Assembly (NCBI GenBank): GCA_039023545.1
Contig: JBCHKQ010000002.1
Coordinates: forward strand, 186,001-250,000
Origin: Spirochaetia bacterium 38H-sp
Lineage (GTDB): Bacteria; Spirochaetota; Spirochaetia; Winmispirales; Winmispiraceae
Direction of reading: 5' to 3'
Length of the DNA: 64,000 nt
Positions 14,618 to 22,379 of the stretch are shown one piece after another. The notes under the pieces are model-generated. The model saw only the letters and a program-made list of their open reading frames with translations. It had not been told where the DNA came from and searched no databases. The position numbers were made by a program, and so were the translations under genes. Position 1 is the first letter of the stretch. Every line of letters starts with the position of its first letter.

Positions 14618-16693
14618 TTATCCTGCAACAGCAGCCTCTGCCTCCTTGGCCTTCTTTATGATATCTTCTGCAATTCTTCCCGATACAGGCTCATAATGGT
14701 CAAATTCAAGCTCAAAAGCACCCGTGCCAGAAGTCATGGACTTTAGATCAATTGCATAGCGCAGCAGCTCTGCCTGAGGAACAAGGGCATCAATCTCCAC
14801 AATACCTCCACCAAGAGGCTCCTGTCCAAGCACTCTGCCACGCCTACCGCTGAGATCAGAAAGAATATCACCCACATACTGTTCTTCTATAAAAACCTTA
14901 AGCTTCATAACAGGTTCAAGCAAAACACAAGCAGCCTTGGAAAGAGCCTCCTTGAGAGCCTCTTTTGCGGCAATCTTAAATGCCATCTCGGAAGAATCCA
15001 CAGGATGCTCCTTACCATCAACAACCTTCGCCTCAAGGTCAACCACAGGATAACCGGCAAGTATACCGGACTCCATGCCTTCCTTAACCCCCTTCTCCAC
15101 ACCAGGAATATATCCCTTGGAAATGGCACCACCGTGAATCGCATTGACAAAATTAAAATTCTCACCACGCGGCAAAGGAGCAATTTCAAGTACAACCCTA
15201 GCATACTGACCATGTCCACCTGTTTGTTTTTTGTGCGTATACTCCGCAGAAGCAGGCTTGGTAAGAGTCTCTCTGTATGCAACCTGAGGTGTCCTTGTGT
15301 GGACATCTATTTTATACTTTTCTTTAATTTTATTGAGAATAATATTGATATGCAGCTCACCCATACCAGAAATAACAGTTTCCTTAGTCTCGGGATTATA
15401 GCGCATAACAAAGGTTTTATCCTCCTCAGCCTCTCTGTGCAACAACTCACCCAGCTTATCCTGCTCTTTTTTGGAACCAGCCTCTATCGCAAGAGAAAAA
15501 ATAGGCTGTGGCAGAGCAAGAGGAACAAAGGTAAAATCGATTTCCTTTTGAGAAACAGTATCGTTGGTCTGAAGAGATTCCATCTTGGTAAGCACAGCTA
15601 TATCTCCGGCTCCCAAGCTATCTGTCTCTGTAAGCTTCTTTCCTAGAGCGGTAAAAACCTTGGCAACTCTTTCTTTTTTATGTTCCCGTTGATTAAAAAT
15701 CTCCATACCAGGAGCAATAGAACCTCTAACAATTTTTATATAAGACAGCTTACCGGAAAATTGATCATAAAAAGTCTTAAAAACATAACCACAAAAATCT
15801 CCCTCAGAAGAAATAGCAAGACTATCTTGCTCACCATTTTTTAAAATAGGCTCCTCAATAGAAAGAGGAGAAGGAGCAATTTCACTCAATACATTAAAAA
15901 GGTCATTGATACCGGAGTGATTGATTGCAGAGCCACACATAACAGGAACAAACTTATTATCCTTAAGTCCCTCCATAAGACCTCGCTTGGCCTCCTCCAG
16001 ACTCAGTTCCCCCTCTTCAAAATACTTCTCTGTAAGCTCATCATCACCCTCGGCAGCAGCCTCAATCATTCTAAAATGAGCCTCCTCGGCCATATCCTTG
16101 TATTCTTCGGGTATATCAATCTCTTTTTCCTTACCATTCTCCATAACGTGTGCCCTCATGGTAAGAAGATTGATAACACCCTTAAAATCTGATGCCTCAC
16201 CCATAGGAATAGTTACTGGGATAAATGTCTTTTTAAACCTATCCTCAAGCATCTCCATGGTATCTGCATAGCTTGCATTATCTATATCCATCTTATTGAT
16301 AAAAATCATTCTAGGCATATTTCTTTTATCAAGGCGCCTCCAGAGCTTTATAGTCTCAATCTGCACCCCGGCTTTAGCACCCACAACAACAAGAGCACAA
16401 TCAGCAGTTCTAAAAGAGGAAACAACCTCACCAATAAAATCTCCCGACCCCGGAGTATCAAAAATATTAACCTTATGCCCGTGCCACATAAAACTGCAAA
16501 GACTGGTCTTTATGGAAAAACCATTGGCAATCTCCTCAGGCAAAAAATCGCTAACAGTCTTGCCGGACTCAACAGTCTCCGGCCGGTCAATAATACCGGC
16601 AGACTTAAGAATATGTTCCATCAGCGTAGTCTTGCCAGTACCACCATGCCCTACAATAGCGATGTTTCGGATAATATCCGTTGTCGTTCCCAT
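14618..16693 (-). CDS. Elongation factor G-like GTPase (EF-G paralogue)
   Basis: A 691-aa translational GTPase with the full EF-G domain order. G1 is GHGGTGKTT (canonical EF-G: GHIDAGKTT), G3 is DTPGSGDF (canonical DTPGHVDF), G4 is NKMD. The usual catalytic His after DTPG is Ser, and the switch I RGITI motif is replaced by NGFSIKTS. These changes mark the EF-G2/FusA2 group, not the main translocase; spirochaetes often carry two EF-Gs. Its role may be a specialised step such as recycling. It is monocistronic with AAGGAG, a good promoter and a terminator. Confidence 0.85.
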   Translation of the reverse strand: MGTTTDIIRNIAIVGHGGTGKTTLMEHILKSAGIIDRPETVESGKTVSDFLPEEIANGFSIKTSLCSFMWHGHKVNIFDTPGSGDFIGEVVSSFRTADCALVVVGAKAGVQIETIKLWRRLDKRNMPRMIFINKMDIDNASYADTMEMLEDRFKKTFIPVTIPMGEASDFKGVINLLTMRAHVMENGKEKEIDIPEEYKDMAEEAHFRMIEAAAEGDDELTEKYFEEGELSLEEAKRGLMEGLKDNKFVPVMCGSAINHSGINDLFNVLSEIAPSPLSIEEPILKNGEQDSLAISSEGDFCGYVFKTFYDQFSGKLSYIKIVRGSIAPGMEIFNQREHKKERVAKVFTALGKKLTETDSLGAGDIAVLTKMESLQTNDTVSQKEIDFTFVPLALPQPIFSLAIEAGSKKEQDKLGELLHREAEEDKTFVMRYNPETKETVISGMGELHINIILNKIKEKYKIDVHTRTPQVAYRETLTKPASAEYTHKKQTGGHGQYARVVLEIAPLPRGENFNFVNAIHGGAISKGYIPGVEKGVKEGMESGILAGYPVVDLEAKVVDGKEHPVDSSEMAFKIAAKEALKEALSKAACVLLEPVMKLKVFIEEQYVGDILSDLSGRRGRVLGQEPLGGGIVEIDALVPQAELLRYAIDLKSMTSGTGAFELEFDHYEPVSGRIAEDIIKKAKEAEAAVAG

Positions 16694-16742
16694 AGCGTGC
16701 TCCTTTCTTGGAGAAGAATCCCCGTTGATAATATCTTTATCT

Positions 16743-16772
16743 ACTATAGGAGTGTAAACTAAGAGTTGTCAA
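16743..16772 (-). promoter_or_regulatory. Promoter of the EF-G-like gene
   Basis: On the minus strand, TTGACA (complement of 16767-16772), 18-nt spacer, TATAGT (complement of 16743-16748). The implied leader is about 40 nt and ends in AAGGAG before the ATG. Confidence 0.75.
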
Positions 16773-16804
16773 GGAAAATATTTTTTTGGGAAAAGAATAA
16801 GAAA

Positions 16805-16961
16805 TTATATCGAACGTCGGGATTGCACCATCCCAAGTAAAGCAAACATGCAATGAGCAATCCCTCCTGCCTGCGGCATAAGTACAAAACAAAGAATTTA
16901 CTGTTAGGCTCCTGCCGTAGGCAGCATGATGGCGCAAAGCGCTATCATGCGTTCGGCATAA
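16805..16961 (+). repeat. Four-hairpin element, copy 3
   Basis: Left arm TTATATCGAACG (16805-16816) pairs with CGTTCGGCATAA (16950-16961) with one G-U and one mismatch. Hairpin A: GGGATTGC (16819-16826) with GCAATCCC (16857-16864). Hairpin B: TGCC-TGC-GGCA (16868-16878). Hairpin C: CTGCC-GTA-GGCAG (16912-16924). Hairpin D: GCATGAT (16924-16930) with ATCATGC (16944-16950). It ends 5 nt before the stop codon of the last gene in the ffh-to-17 kb chain. Confidence 0.85.
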
Positions 16962-16966
16962 AGATG

Positions 16967-17428
16967 TTAGGATTCTGTATCCAGAACAAGATTAACACTT
17001 ATATCTTTTTTCCAAGCCCCTTTATCCTTGGGCTCAAACTCTATTCTTTTTTTTATAAAAAACCTCACAGGGCTTGGAGGCTGTTTCATTATTACTATGC
17101 CAAAAGCACCATTACCCAGATAACAAAGCTCTTCATCTTTGCCAAGAGTCTCGGTCTGTTTGATCATATTTACAGCACACTCAAAGTGTATGGGCTCACC
17201 ACTATCCTTATGCGCTATAGTAGTATAAACATCATATATCAACTCTCCGCAGACAGAACACGTAAGACTGGGTATTGTTTTTTTTGTATTACTAGTTTTG
17301 ACCTCTTTGTCCCGATCATCCACTTTTTTTGAATCTAAAACAGCAAAGTTATCTTTATTGTTTTTAGTATCTCGCTTTTCGGACGTATTACCTCTGTACT
17401 TCTGATGCGATTTCCTTCTCCTGCTCAT
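16967..17428 (-). CDS. Conserved hypothetical protein with Cys/His metal-binding motif
   Basis: A 153-aa protein. The first ~50 residues are highly charged and probably disordered (RRRKSHQK, many K/D/N). The core starts with LTCSVCGELIYDV and HFEC, a CxxC...HxxC arrangement that could hold one zinc. A compact domain with PPSPVRFFIKKRIEFEP follows. I do not recognise a named family; it looks like a small spirochaete protein. It is the last gene of the ffh chain and overlaps the upstream 61-aa gene by 41 nt. A hairpin element sits right after it. Confidence 0.6.
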   Translation of the reverse strand: MSRRRKSHQKYRGNTSEKRDTKNNKDNFAVLDSKKVDDRDKEVKTSNTKKTIPSLTCSVCGELIYDVYTTIAHKDSGEPIHFECAVNMIKQTETLGKDEELCYLGNGAFGIVIMKQPPSPVRFFIKKRIEFEPKDKGAWKKDISVNLVLDTES

Positions 17429-17573
17429 TTATAAAACCCCTGTGTTCTATAAGCTCGACAGTTATAACTGCAGCTATCCTGTCTATAGCCTGATTGAGAT
17501 ATCTCTCATCATCTATCATTTTTTTGAGATGTTCAATCCTCTTGGGGTCTATTTTCCTTGCTATACGTACCAT
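17388..17573 (-). CDS. Small conserved hypothetical protein (61 aa)
   Basis: A 61-aa, mostly helical, charged protein (MVRIARKIDPKRIEHLKK, then DERYLNQAIDRIAAVITVEL). It is embedded between yraN and the zinc-motif gene and overlaps each by exactly 41 nt in another frame. Amphipathic periodicity and a sensible start make it a plausible real gene, but there is no strong Shine-Dalgarno and no family I recognise. Short length and the overlaps lower confidence. Confidence 0.5.
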   Translation of the reverse strand: MVRIARKIDPKRIEHLKKMIDDERYLNQAIDRIAAVITVELIEHRGFINEQEKEIASEVQR

Positions 17574-17931
17574 CTTCTAATATCCCGTCAAAAGCTCCGA
17601 CAAGGTGCTCCACTTTGCCGTGTCTTATAAAAATGACATCAAAACGCAAATCCACATCTTCCTCGGAAAGCCCCTCGCTGTAAAGATACTCAAGAGCAGT
17701 ATAACATATCCGTCTCATTTTCCCGGACGATATGGATAGACAGAGACTATCTTTATCGTAAGCACTCCATGATTTAACCTCGACAAAGACAAAACAATCT
17801 CCATCCTTAGCTATAATATCGACCTCTCCGCGAGAACCTATAAAATTTCTTTTAAGAATTTTAAGCCCTTTTGACCTAAGATAGACTTCCGCAGCATCTT
17901 CTCCGCTGTTTCCAAGTTCTCTAGTACTCAT
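17533..17931 (-). CDS. yraN: YraN family endonuclease-like protein (UPF0102)
   Basis: A 132-aa protein. The start RELGNSGEDAAEVYLRSKG and the core RNFIGSRGEVDIIAKDGD plus VFVEVKSW give the nuclease-like E...ExD...ExK signature of the YraN family (Holliday-junction-resolvase fold). Its function is not established; it commonly sits in the trmD/rplS neighbourhood, as here. The start overlaps the HD-GYP stop by 4 nt. Confidence 0.9.
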   Translation of the reverse strand: MSTRELGNSGEDAAEVYLRSKGLKILKRNFIGSRGEVDIIAKDGDCFVFVEVKSWSAYDKDSLCLSISSGKMRRICYTALEYLYSEGLSEEDVDLRFDVIFIRHGKVEHLVGAFDGILEDGTYSKENRPQED

Positions 17932-19067
17932 GCAGGAAGCTTGGAGCGTATCTCGGAAGGCTCAACTACCTTAACTATAAAGACAGACTTACTTTTCTGC
18001 AGATTAAGAACAGGACCATTATTGGAAAGGAAATCCTTGCCATTCTCATCTATCAGTATTCTAAGCTCTGGTCTCAGCGGGGACTCGGTACTGGTATCTA
18101 CAACAACACCCACAGCACCATTATTAAGAAGTACAATACTGCCAAGAGGATAAATACCCATTGTTTTTATAAACTCTTTTACAATATCCGGGTCAAAGCG
18201 CCTTCCGTTATCTCCTAGAATTGTTCTCATAGCAGAATAACCTGTAAGAGGACTTCTATAAGGCCTCTCGCTTATCATAGCCTGAAAAGCATCTGCTATT
18301 GATACTATGCGCGCATACTCAGATATGGAAGCAGACTCCAAATTACGAGGATAACCATTACCATCCCATCTCTCGTGATGCTGTAGAGCAACAAGTGCAA
18401 CATCCTCAGAATAAGAAAGCTCATTTCTTATAATCCTGTAAGAATATACTGTATGAGCCTTCATCTGCTTGTACTCCACATCTGATAAAGAAGAATCTTT
18501 GCTCAATATTGTGCCAGGCACCCTATACATACCTACATCATGCAGAAGAGCTCCTGTAGCAAGTGCAATCTTTTTATGCCTTGGATAATCCATAGTATCT
18601 GCCAGAAGAAGAGAAATGAGAGCAATGCTTACAGCATTGGCAGGAAGGTCGTAAGACTGTATACCACTATAAAGTACAAAGTGTATAACATCACGCTTAT
18701 ATACATCTATAACCTTTACCAAAGAATCTACAACAGTATCAATTTCTTCTCTCTCTACACGTTCTATCTTGGCAATCTTATCAAATATCTTTGCAGTCTT
18801 TGCAATATTGCTTTTTAAAAGCTCATATATTTCCTTCTGAAAATCAGTCTGGAACGAAGAAATCATAAGCAAAATATCACTTGCATTCTCAGGATCAAGG
18901 ATTTCTCCGTCAGAAAAAACCTCCGATATACCCCACTTTATAAGCTTCTCTATATCCTTCTTTTTTAGAGGGATATCCTTGGGAAGAAAAAGGTTTTTTT
19001 CATCAAGATAAACAGGCTGTGTAAATCTTATACCGGGTTTAAGCTCAGACACCTTTATCTCTCTCAT
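17928..19067 (-). CDS. HD-GYP domain protein (predicted c-di-GMP phosphodiesterase)
   Basis: A 379-aa protein. Residues about 1-130 are a leader domain starting REIKVSELKPGIRF, common before HD-GYP. The HD-GYP core follows: ATGALLHDVGMYRVPGTIL (HD metal ligands), HHERWDGNGYPRNL (HHExxDGxGYP) and DAFQAMISERPYR. These are the residues needed to hydrolyse c-di-GMP. A short C-terminal beta-rich piece follows. It would oppose the diguanylate cyclase at 400-1311. It overlaps flanking genes by 4 nt on both sides, including the flagellar-type gene upstream. Confidence 0.9.
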   Translation of the reverse strand: MREIKVSELKPGIRFTQPVYLDEKNLFLPKDIPLKKKDIEKLIKWGISEVFSDGEILDPENASDILLMISSFQTDFQKEIYELLKSNIAKTAKIFDKIAKIERVEREEIDTVVDSLVKVIDVYKRDVIHFVLYSGIQSYDLPANAVSIALISLLLADTMDYPRHKKIALATGALLHDVGMYRVPGTILSKDSSLSDVEYKQMKAHTVYSYRIIRNELSYSEDVALVALQHHERWDGNGYPRNLESASISEYARIVSIADAFQAMISERPYRSPLTGYSAMRTILGDNGRRFDPDIVKEFIKTMGIYPLGSIVLLNNGAVGVVVDTSTESPLRPELRILIDENGKDFLSNNGPVLNLQKSKSVFIVKVVEPSEIRSKLPA

Positions 19068-19336
19068 AGCATATCCTTTTTACTTTTTTCATTTATAGTA
19101 TATACAAAAGCAAAAATGCTGGCTACTGCCTCATACACCTCCTCGGGGATATAAGAACCAGGCTTAAAAAGCTCATAAGCCTTGTCAGCTATATCATCTG
19201 ACACAAGCTCAACATTCTCTCTCTTTGCTATATCTATTATCTTTTCTGCAAGCATTCCTTTACCCTTTGCAATGACAAAAGGAGCAGGCATTGTTTTATC
19301 ATAAGAAATAGCAACAGCAATATTTTTTTCTGCCAT
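19064..19336 (-). CDS. FlhB C-terminal domain homologue (FlhX-like)
   Basis: A 90-aa protein matching only the cytoplasmic domain of FlhB/YscU after the NPTH cleavage site: IAVAISYDKTMPAPFVIAKG, then AEKIIDIAKRENVELVSD and YIPEEVYEAVASIFAFVY. Such stand-alone pieces can replace the cleaved FlhB C-domain that switches flagellar export specificity. It is one base downstream of the FliK-like gene and overlaps the HD-GYP gene by 4 nt. Confidence 0.85.
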   Translation of the reverse strand: MAEKNIAVAISYDKTMPAPFVIAKGKGMLAEKIIDIAKRENVELVSDDIADKAYELFKPGSYIPEEVYEAVASIFAFVYTINEKSKKDML

Positions 19337-19337
19337 A

Positions 19338-20249
19338 TCATACCCTTATATCAACAGATGCAAAGGCATCCATACTTATAAAAGCCCCATCTACAAAGGT
19401 ATAAGCTTCCGATTCATAAAAAAAGGAGTCATAACCATTCTTCAGAAGCTGCTCTTTTAAAACCGAGAGCTCCTGCCCGTATCTCTCTAACACCATTTTC
19501 GGCAGACTTGCTTCTATTTTTTTTACAGGTTTTAAAAAAATAGCAAACAAAAACTGACCGGCCACTGTGTCTATATCTATTATATAGTATTCCAGACCTT
19601 TTTTCTTTACACAGGCCATCTTTGCAGGATTGTTGTCATTGGAAACTCTTATAGGCACAGTCCAAAATATATCATCTCCCAAGCTAAGACTGTTAAATAC
19701 AGCAATAATATTCTCATTATTGGAGTTATCAAAAGCAGGGAAAGAGATTTCGTACTTAGATTTTGACCTTGCACCTGCGGAAGAAAAATATTTTTTTAAC
19801 TTTGCAATCATATGCCTTATATTCTCTGTATCCTGAGACAAGCCTTTCTTCATAAACATTAGAATAGCATTGAGGTCAAACAAATCCATCCGTCCAGAAT
19901 CAAAAAGCTCGTAAAGAATAGAAACAACAGAAGAAGAAAGATTAATTTCCGATTTGTTAATAAGTTTTAATAGTAAAGATAAAGAGTATCCTACCTTATT
20001 ATCAGAAGCAGGAAAAGTATCAAGAAGCCTGAGAAGAAGAACATTCTCTTTTTGCTCTACAACAGCCTTATAGCACTCGCCTGCAGACAGCCTGATACCG
20101 CTTTTTACGGAAAGTTTTTTTCCAAAAAGGTTTATTATATATTTTCCATTCTTGTTATCGGATAAAACAGAAAAGGATACGACACTACCCTGCCGTATCC
20201 TTTTGTTATCAAATAGAAGTCTGAGTTCAGGTGTAAACCTGATTTGCAT
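19338..20249 (-). CDS. Hypothetical protein, possibly FliK-like (hook-length control)
   Basis: A 303-aa protein without signal peptide or membrane segments. No motif identifies it outright. The C-terminal third (WTVPIRV..., then a beta-rich stretch through VAGQFLFAIFLK, ending KNGYDSFFYESEAY) recalls FliK C-terminal domains. Its partner gene one base downstream encodes the FlhB C-domain, which binds FliK. The FliK-like call therefore rests mainly on context. It starts directly after the rplS stop. Confidence 0.45.
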   Translation of the reverse strand: MQIRFTPELRLLFDNKRIRQGSVVSFSVLSDNKNGKYIINLFGKKLSVKSGIRLSAGECYKAVVEQKENVLLLRLLDTFPASDNKVGYSLSLLLKLINKSEINLSSSVVSILYELFDSGRMDLFDLNAILMFMKKGLSQDTENIRHMIAKLKKYFSSAGARSKSKYEISFPAFDNSNNENIIAVFNSLSLGDDIFWTVPIRVSNDNNPAKMACVKKKGLEYYIIDIDTVAGQFLFAIFLKPVKKIEASLPKMVLERYGQELSVLKEQLLKNGYDSFFYESEAYTFVDGAFISMDAFASVDIRV

Positions 20250-20609
20250 TTACTTGGACTTTCTCTCAAGTTTTTCCTTAACCTTTGTTGCTTTTTTACC
20301 AATACGATTTCTGAGATAGTAAAGTTTTGCCCTTCTTACAAGGCCCCTTCTTACAACCTCTATCTTCTGAATTCTGGGAGAATTTATAGGAAAAATTCTC
20401 TCAACACCCACACCATAGGAAATCTTACGCACAGTAAAAGTCTTTCTTACACCACCATTTCTCTTGGCTATGACAATACCTTCAAAAATCTGGATTCTCT
20501 CTGTCTCTCCCTCTATTATGCGGAAATGAACACGTACTGTATCACCAACATTAAAATTCTCTCTATCCTCTTTTATCTGTGCAGCTTCAATTGCCTGAAT
20601 CTCTTTCAT
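20250..20609 (-). CDS. rplS: 50S ribosomal protein L19
   Basis: A 119-aa protein of standard L19 length. Signature segments are [52 protein letters not shown] and [18 protein letters not shown]19 lies at the 30S-50S interface. The start overlaps the trmD 3' end by 23 nt, as in many bacteria where trmD and rplS are coupled. Confidence 0.97.
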   Translation of the reverse strand: MKEIQAIEAAQIKEDRENFNVGDTVRVHFRIIEGETERIQIFEGIVIAKRNGGVRKTFTVRKISYGVGVERIFPINSPRIQKIEVVRRGLVRRAKLYYLRNRIGKKATKVKEKLERKSK

Positions 20610-21348
20610 TTCTGCGTCCTCTCTCCTCTAAAATGTTTTCTAAAATAGCCTTCTCTTCTTCTGATAATGCCTTATTATGTAACAAATCCGGCCTTCTGTC
20701 CAGTGTCCTCTCAATACTTTTTCTTAATCTCCACTGTCTTATATTTTCGTGGTGTCCGGATAGCAGTACATCTGGTACAGGTACCCCTTTAAAAACAGCA
20801 GGTCTTGTGTAATGCGGGTACTCAAGCAACCCGGAAGAAAAGCTTTCTTCTCTTAGAGACTCATTGGTAATTACTCCGTCTATAAGACGTATAACAGCAT
20901 CCACTATTACCAAAGCAGCCAGCTCACCTGCAGATAGAACATAATCGCCTATGCTATACTCTTTTATATCATAATAATCGATAATCCTCTGATCTAATCC
21001 TTCGTACCTTCCACAGAGGAAAACAAGCTCTTTTTCCTTGGAAAGCTCATAAGCAGTACTCTGATCAAAGGGTATTCCTGCAGGAGAAGGATATATGATG
21101 ACAGGCGTTTTAAGGTTTTCTGTTACTTTCTCCAGAGCCAAAGAAACTGGCTCCGGCTTCAATACCATTCCTGCTCCACCTCCATAAGGCTCGTCATCAC
21201 AAGTCCTATGTTTATCCAGAGCAAAATCCCTTATGTTTACAATATCCACGGAAAAAATATCTTTTTCTATGGCCTTTGCAGGTATTGAGTTGGTAAAATA
21301 AGGCCTTACTATCTCAGGAAAAAGAGTAAGAATATTTATCTTCATCAT
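20587..21348 (-). CDS. trmD: tRNA (guanine-37-N1)-methyltransferase
   Basis: A 253-aa protein. It starts [17 protein letters not shown] and has the trefoil-knot SAM-site motifs [30 protein letters not shown] and [18 protein letters not shown], followed by ETFSSG-like and [17 protein letters not shown]. TrmD makes m1G37 in tRNAs reading CNN and GGN-type codons and prevents frameshifting. It overlaps rimM by 4 nt and rplS by 23 nt. Confidence 0.97.
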   Translation of the reverse strand: MMKINILTLFPEIVRPYFTNSIPAKAIEKDIFSVDIVNIRDFALDKHRTCDDEPYGGGAGMVLKPEPVSLALEKVTENLKTPVIIYPSPAGIPFDQSTAYELSKEKELVFLCGRYEGLDQRIIDYYDIKEYSIGDYVLSAGELAALVIVDAVIRLIDGVITNESLREESFSSGLLEYPHYTRPAVFKGVPVPDVLLSGHHENIRQWRLRKSIERTLDRRPDLLHNKALSEEEKAILENILEERGRRNERDSGN

Positions 21349-21869
21349 TCCAAAATCCAGGGAGCCTTAAGTTCAATAAGCTTATTTTCTATATTTATAT
21401 TACCTATAAAATGGTCCTGAAAAGGTATTATAACCTTATCTCCAGAAAGCCTGACAACCTCCATAAGATTTGTATTAGAAGTCTCAATGACCGATGATAC
21501 AGTTCCTATTATGGAGTTTGTATCTCCCTCCAGATAAATCTTACAGCCTATAAGATCAGCTATATAATACTCATTTTCTCTACAAGGAGCAGCTTTTTCC
21601 CTGGGAACAAGCACCTCATAACCCTTATACCTTAAGGCATCTTCCCTGGTATTTAGTCCCTCTAATTTTATTATTATTACAGGATGAATCCCGGAAACTT
21701 TTTCTATCTTAAAGATGTATTCCCTTTTACCACGACGGAGAGTGAGCTCCGTCAAACCGTAAAAATGCTCACTCTCCCCCGAAAAACTGCAGACTCGGAT
21801 ATTTCCTCTTACCCCGTGGGCAGATTTTACATATCCTATAGCCAGAAAATTATTCATATCCTCAGTCAA
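21345..21869 (-). CDS. rimM: 16S rRNA processing protein RimM
   Basis: A 174-aa protein. The N-terminal barrel starts FLAIGYVKSAHGVRGNIRV (GxxGxxHGxxG hallmark). The C-terminal PRC-like barrel contains EYYIADLIGCKIY. It aids 30S head maturation with S19 and sits in the conserved rpsP-khpA-rimM-trmD-rplS order. It overlaps khpA by 8 nt and trmD by 4 nt. Confidence 0.95.
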   Translation of the reverse strand: MTEDMNNFLAIGYVKSAHGVRGNIRVCSFSGESEHFYGLTELTLRRGKREYIFKIEKVSGIHPVIIIKLEGLNTREDALRYKGYEVLVPREKAAPCRENEYYIADLIGCKIYLEGDTNSIIGTVSSVIETSNTNLMEVVRLSGDKVIIPFQDHFIGNINIENKLIELKAPWILE

Positions 21870-22095
21870 GGATTTCTAGAAGTATCCTCTTTCCGGTCTT
21901 TGTGGCTGCAGCATTAAGAATAGTTCTCACGGCCTTTGCAATGCGTCCGTGCTTACCTATTACTTTACCAACATCGTTAGGGTCCACTTTGAGTTCCAAA
22001 ATAGTGGACTTTTCTCCCTCAATAAGAGTTACTTCCACACTGTCAGGATTATCCACAAGGGATTTTGCAATGTACGCTACGAGTTCCTTTTCCAT
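21862..22095 (-). CDS. khpA: KH-domain RNA-binding protein KhpA
   Basis: A 77-aa protein with a single KH domain. The RNA-gripping loop is KVIGKHGRIAKAVRT (GxxG = GKHG). The family partners with KhpB/Jag in RNA binding and is nearly always located between rpsP and rimM, as here. Confidence 0.93.
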   Translation of the reverse strand: MEKELVAYIAKSLVDNPDSVEVTLIEGEKSTILELKVDPNDVGKVIGKHGRIAKAVRTILNAAATKTGKRILLEILD

Positions 22096-22104
22096 GTTGT
22101 ACTC

Positions 22105-22359
22105 CTATTTCACAAAGATGTTCTTCTTATTGAGAAGGCGCTTTACCGTATCAGAAGGCTGAGCACCATTCTCAAGCCATTTTTTAACCTTGTCTTCTTT
22201 TACGACAATCTGTTTCTCTTCGTCCTTTTCGATAGGGTGGTACAGCCCTACCTCATCGAGGACACGACCATCACGAGGGGTCTGAGAATCCGCTACTACT
22301 ATACGATAGTAGGGACGCTTCTTGGTACCAAACCTCTTGAGTCTGATTCTTACACTCAC
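22105..22359 (-). CDS. rpsP: 30S ribosomal protein S16
   Basis: An 84-aa protein beginning (M)SVRIRLKRFGTKKRPYYRI, then VVADSQTPRDGRVLDEVG and a truncated-looking but normal S16 tail. The start is GTG at 22359, with AGGAGG six bases upstream. The frame is open to an ATG at 22392, but that would overlap the ffh stop and add 11 residues S16 never has. Confidence 0.95.
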   Translation of the reverse strand: MSVRIRLKRFGTKKRPYYRIVVADSQTPRDGRVLDEVGLYHPIEKDEEKQIVVKEDKVKKWLENGAQPSDTVKRLLNKKNIFVK

Positions 22360-22379
22360 TGGAATCCTCCTGGTAATAT

